Of a stretch of DNA of 13,853 nucleotides, positions 13,694 to 13,853 are shown one piece after another. The DNA is from Dehalococcoidia bacterium UBA7891. GTDB lineage: Bacteria > Chloroflexota > Dehalococcoidia > Lucifugimonadales > UBA826. The notes under the pieces are model-generated. The model saw only the letters and a list, made by a program, of their open reading frames with translations. It did not search any database and had not been told where the DNA came from. Location of the stretch: the NCBI GenBank assembly GCA_002500485.1, contig DLRJ01000008.1:1-13853 (forward strand), in the 5' to 3' direction. The stretch's first letter is position 1. Every line of letters begins with the position of its first letter. The translations under genes and the position numbers were made by a program.

Positions 13694-13853
13694 TTATGTT
13701 CTGTTCCTTGAAAGGATAACAGAGCCAATTCCTACCATCGCGATGCCAAACAGGAATGACAGTAACATAAGATCTTTAATTATTCTTTCCCCAACGCTGG
13801 GTAGTCCAAGTCCTAGTACACTATCTACGACAACAACAACGGGAGTACCATCC
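13694..13853 (-). CDS. C-terminus of a membrane- or wall-anchored protein (cut by window edge)
   Basis: The minus strand is open from the window edge to a TAA at 13694-13696, giving 52 residues. The segment VVVVVDSVLGLG is followed by LPSVGERIIKDLM, a hydrophobic stretch (LLSFLFGIAMVGIGSVIL) and a basic tail SRNRT. This is the layout of an LPxTG-like sorting signal or a plain C-terminal membrane anchor. The family of the whole protein cannot be seen. The terminator at 13634-13667 lies 27 bases past its stop. Confidence 0.72.
   Translation of the reverse strand, partial: DGTPVVVVVDSVLGLGLPSVGERIIKDLMLLSFLFGIAMVGIGSVILSRNRT

Overview
The window is AT-rich bacterial chromosome with compact gene spacing, short operons on both strands, and no sign of phage, IS elements, CRISPR or tRNA genes. 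The gene set is: SsuD-type flavin monooxygenase, FAH-family and phosphotriesterase-family hydrolases, several core genes, and an LppX/LprAFG-type lipoprotein next to a 14-TM MFS exporter. This suggests a marine Chloroflexota of the SAR202/Dehalococcoidia kind. That assignment is an inference from gene content; there is no rRNA here to test it.

Layout. Positions 1-2016 (+) hold the tail of an unrecognised gene, a CPBP-family membrane protease-like protein, trpA and an AroH-type chorismate mutase. Positions 2013-5500 (-) hold a degradative-looking cluster read right to left: SsuD-like monooxygenase, FAH-family protein, phosphotriesterase-family hydrolase and a VOC-fold protein. A non-coding gap at about 2373-2605 in that cluster carries a strong hairpin that fits a plus-strand RNA better than a minus-strand one. 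Then comes thyX (-), divergent from the S6-SSB-S18 operon (rpsF, ssb, rpsR), which has a clear extended -10 promoter. A membrane-anchored PpiC-type foldase, homoserine dehydrogenase, a selenoprotein and an SDR oxidoreductase follow on +. At the right end (-) are the lipoprotein/MFS pair, a strong terminator, and the C-terminus of a wall- or membrane-anchored protein.

The main discovery is at 10176-10520. Read normally, this is a 74-residue fragment with a TTG start. An in-frame ATG with a good ribosome binding site lies upstream, separated from the fragment by a single UGA. Reading UGA as selenocysteine gives a complete 114-residue ArsC/Spx-family thioredoxin-fold protein. The Sec sits at residue 12, the same number as catalytic Cys12 of R773 ArsC, and forms a U-x-x-C redox motif. 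A perfect 8-bp hairpin with a GGA loop starts 15 nt after the UGA, as expected for a bacterial SECIS. The organism should therefore carry SelA, SelB, SelC and SelD.

A second theme is that the minus-strand cluster (monooxygenase, lactonase-like hydrolase, FAH hydrolase) could work as a ring-oxidation and ring-opening route. A third is that the lipoprotein/MFS pair parallels the mycobacterial LprG-P55 lipid export pair.
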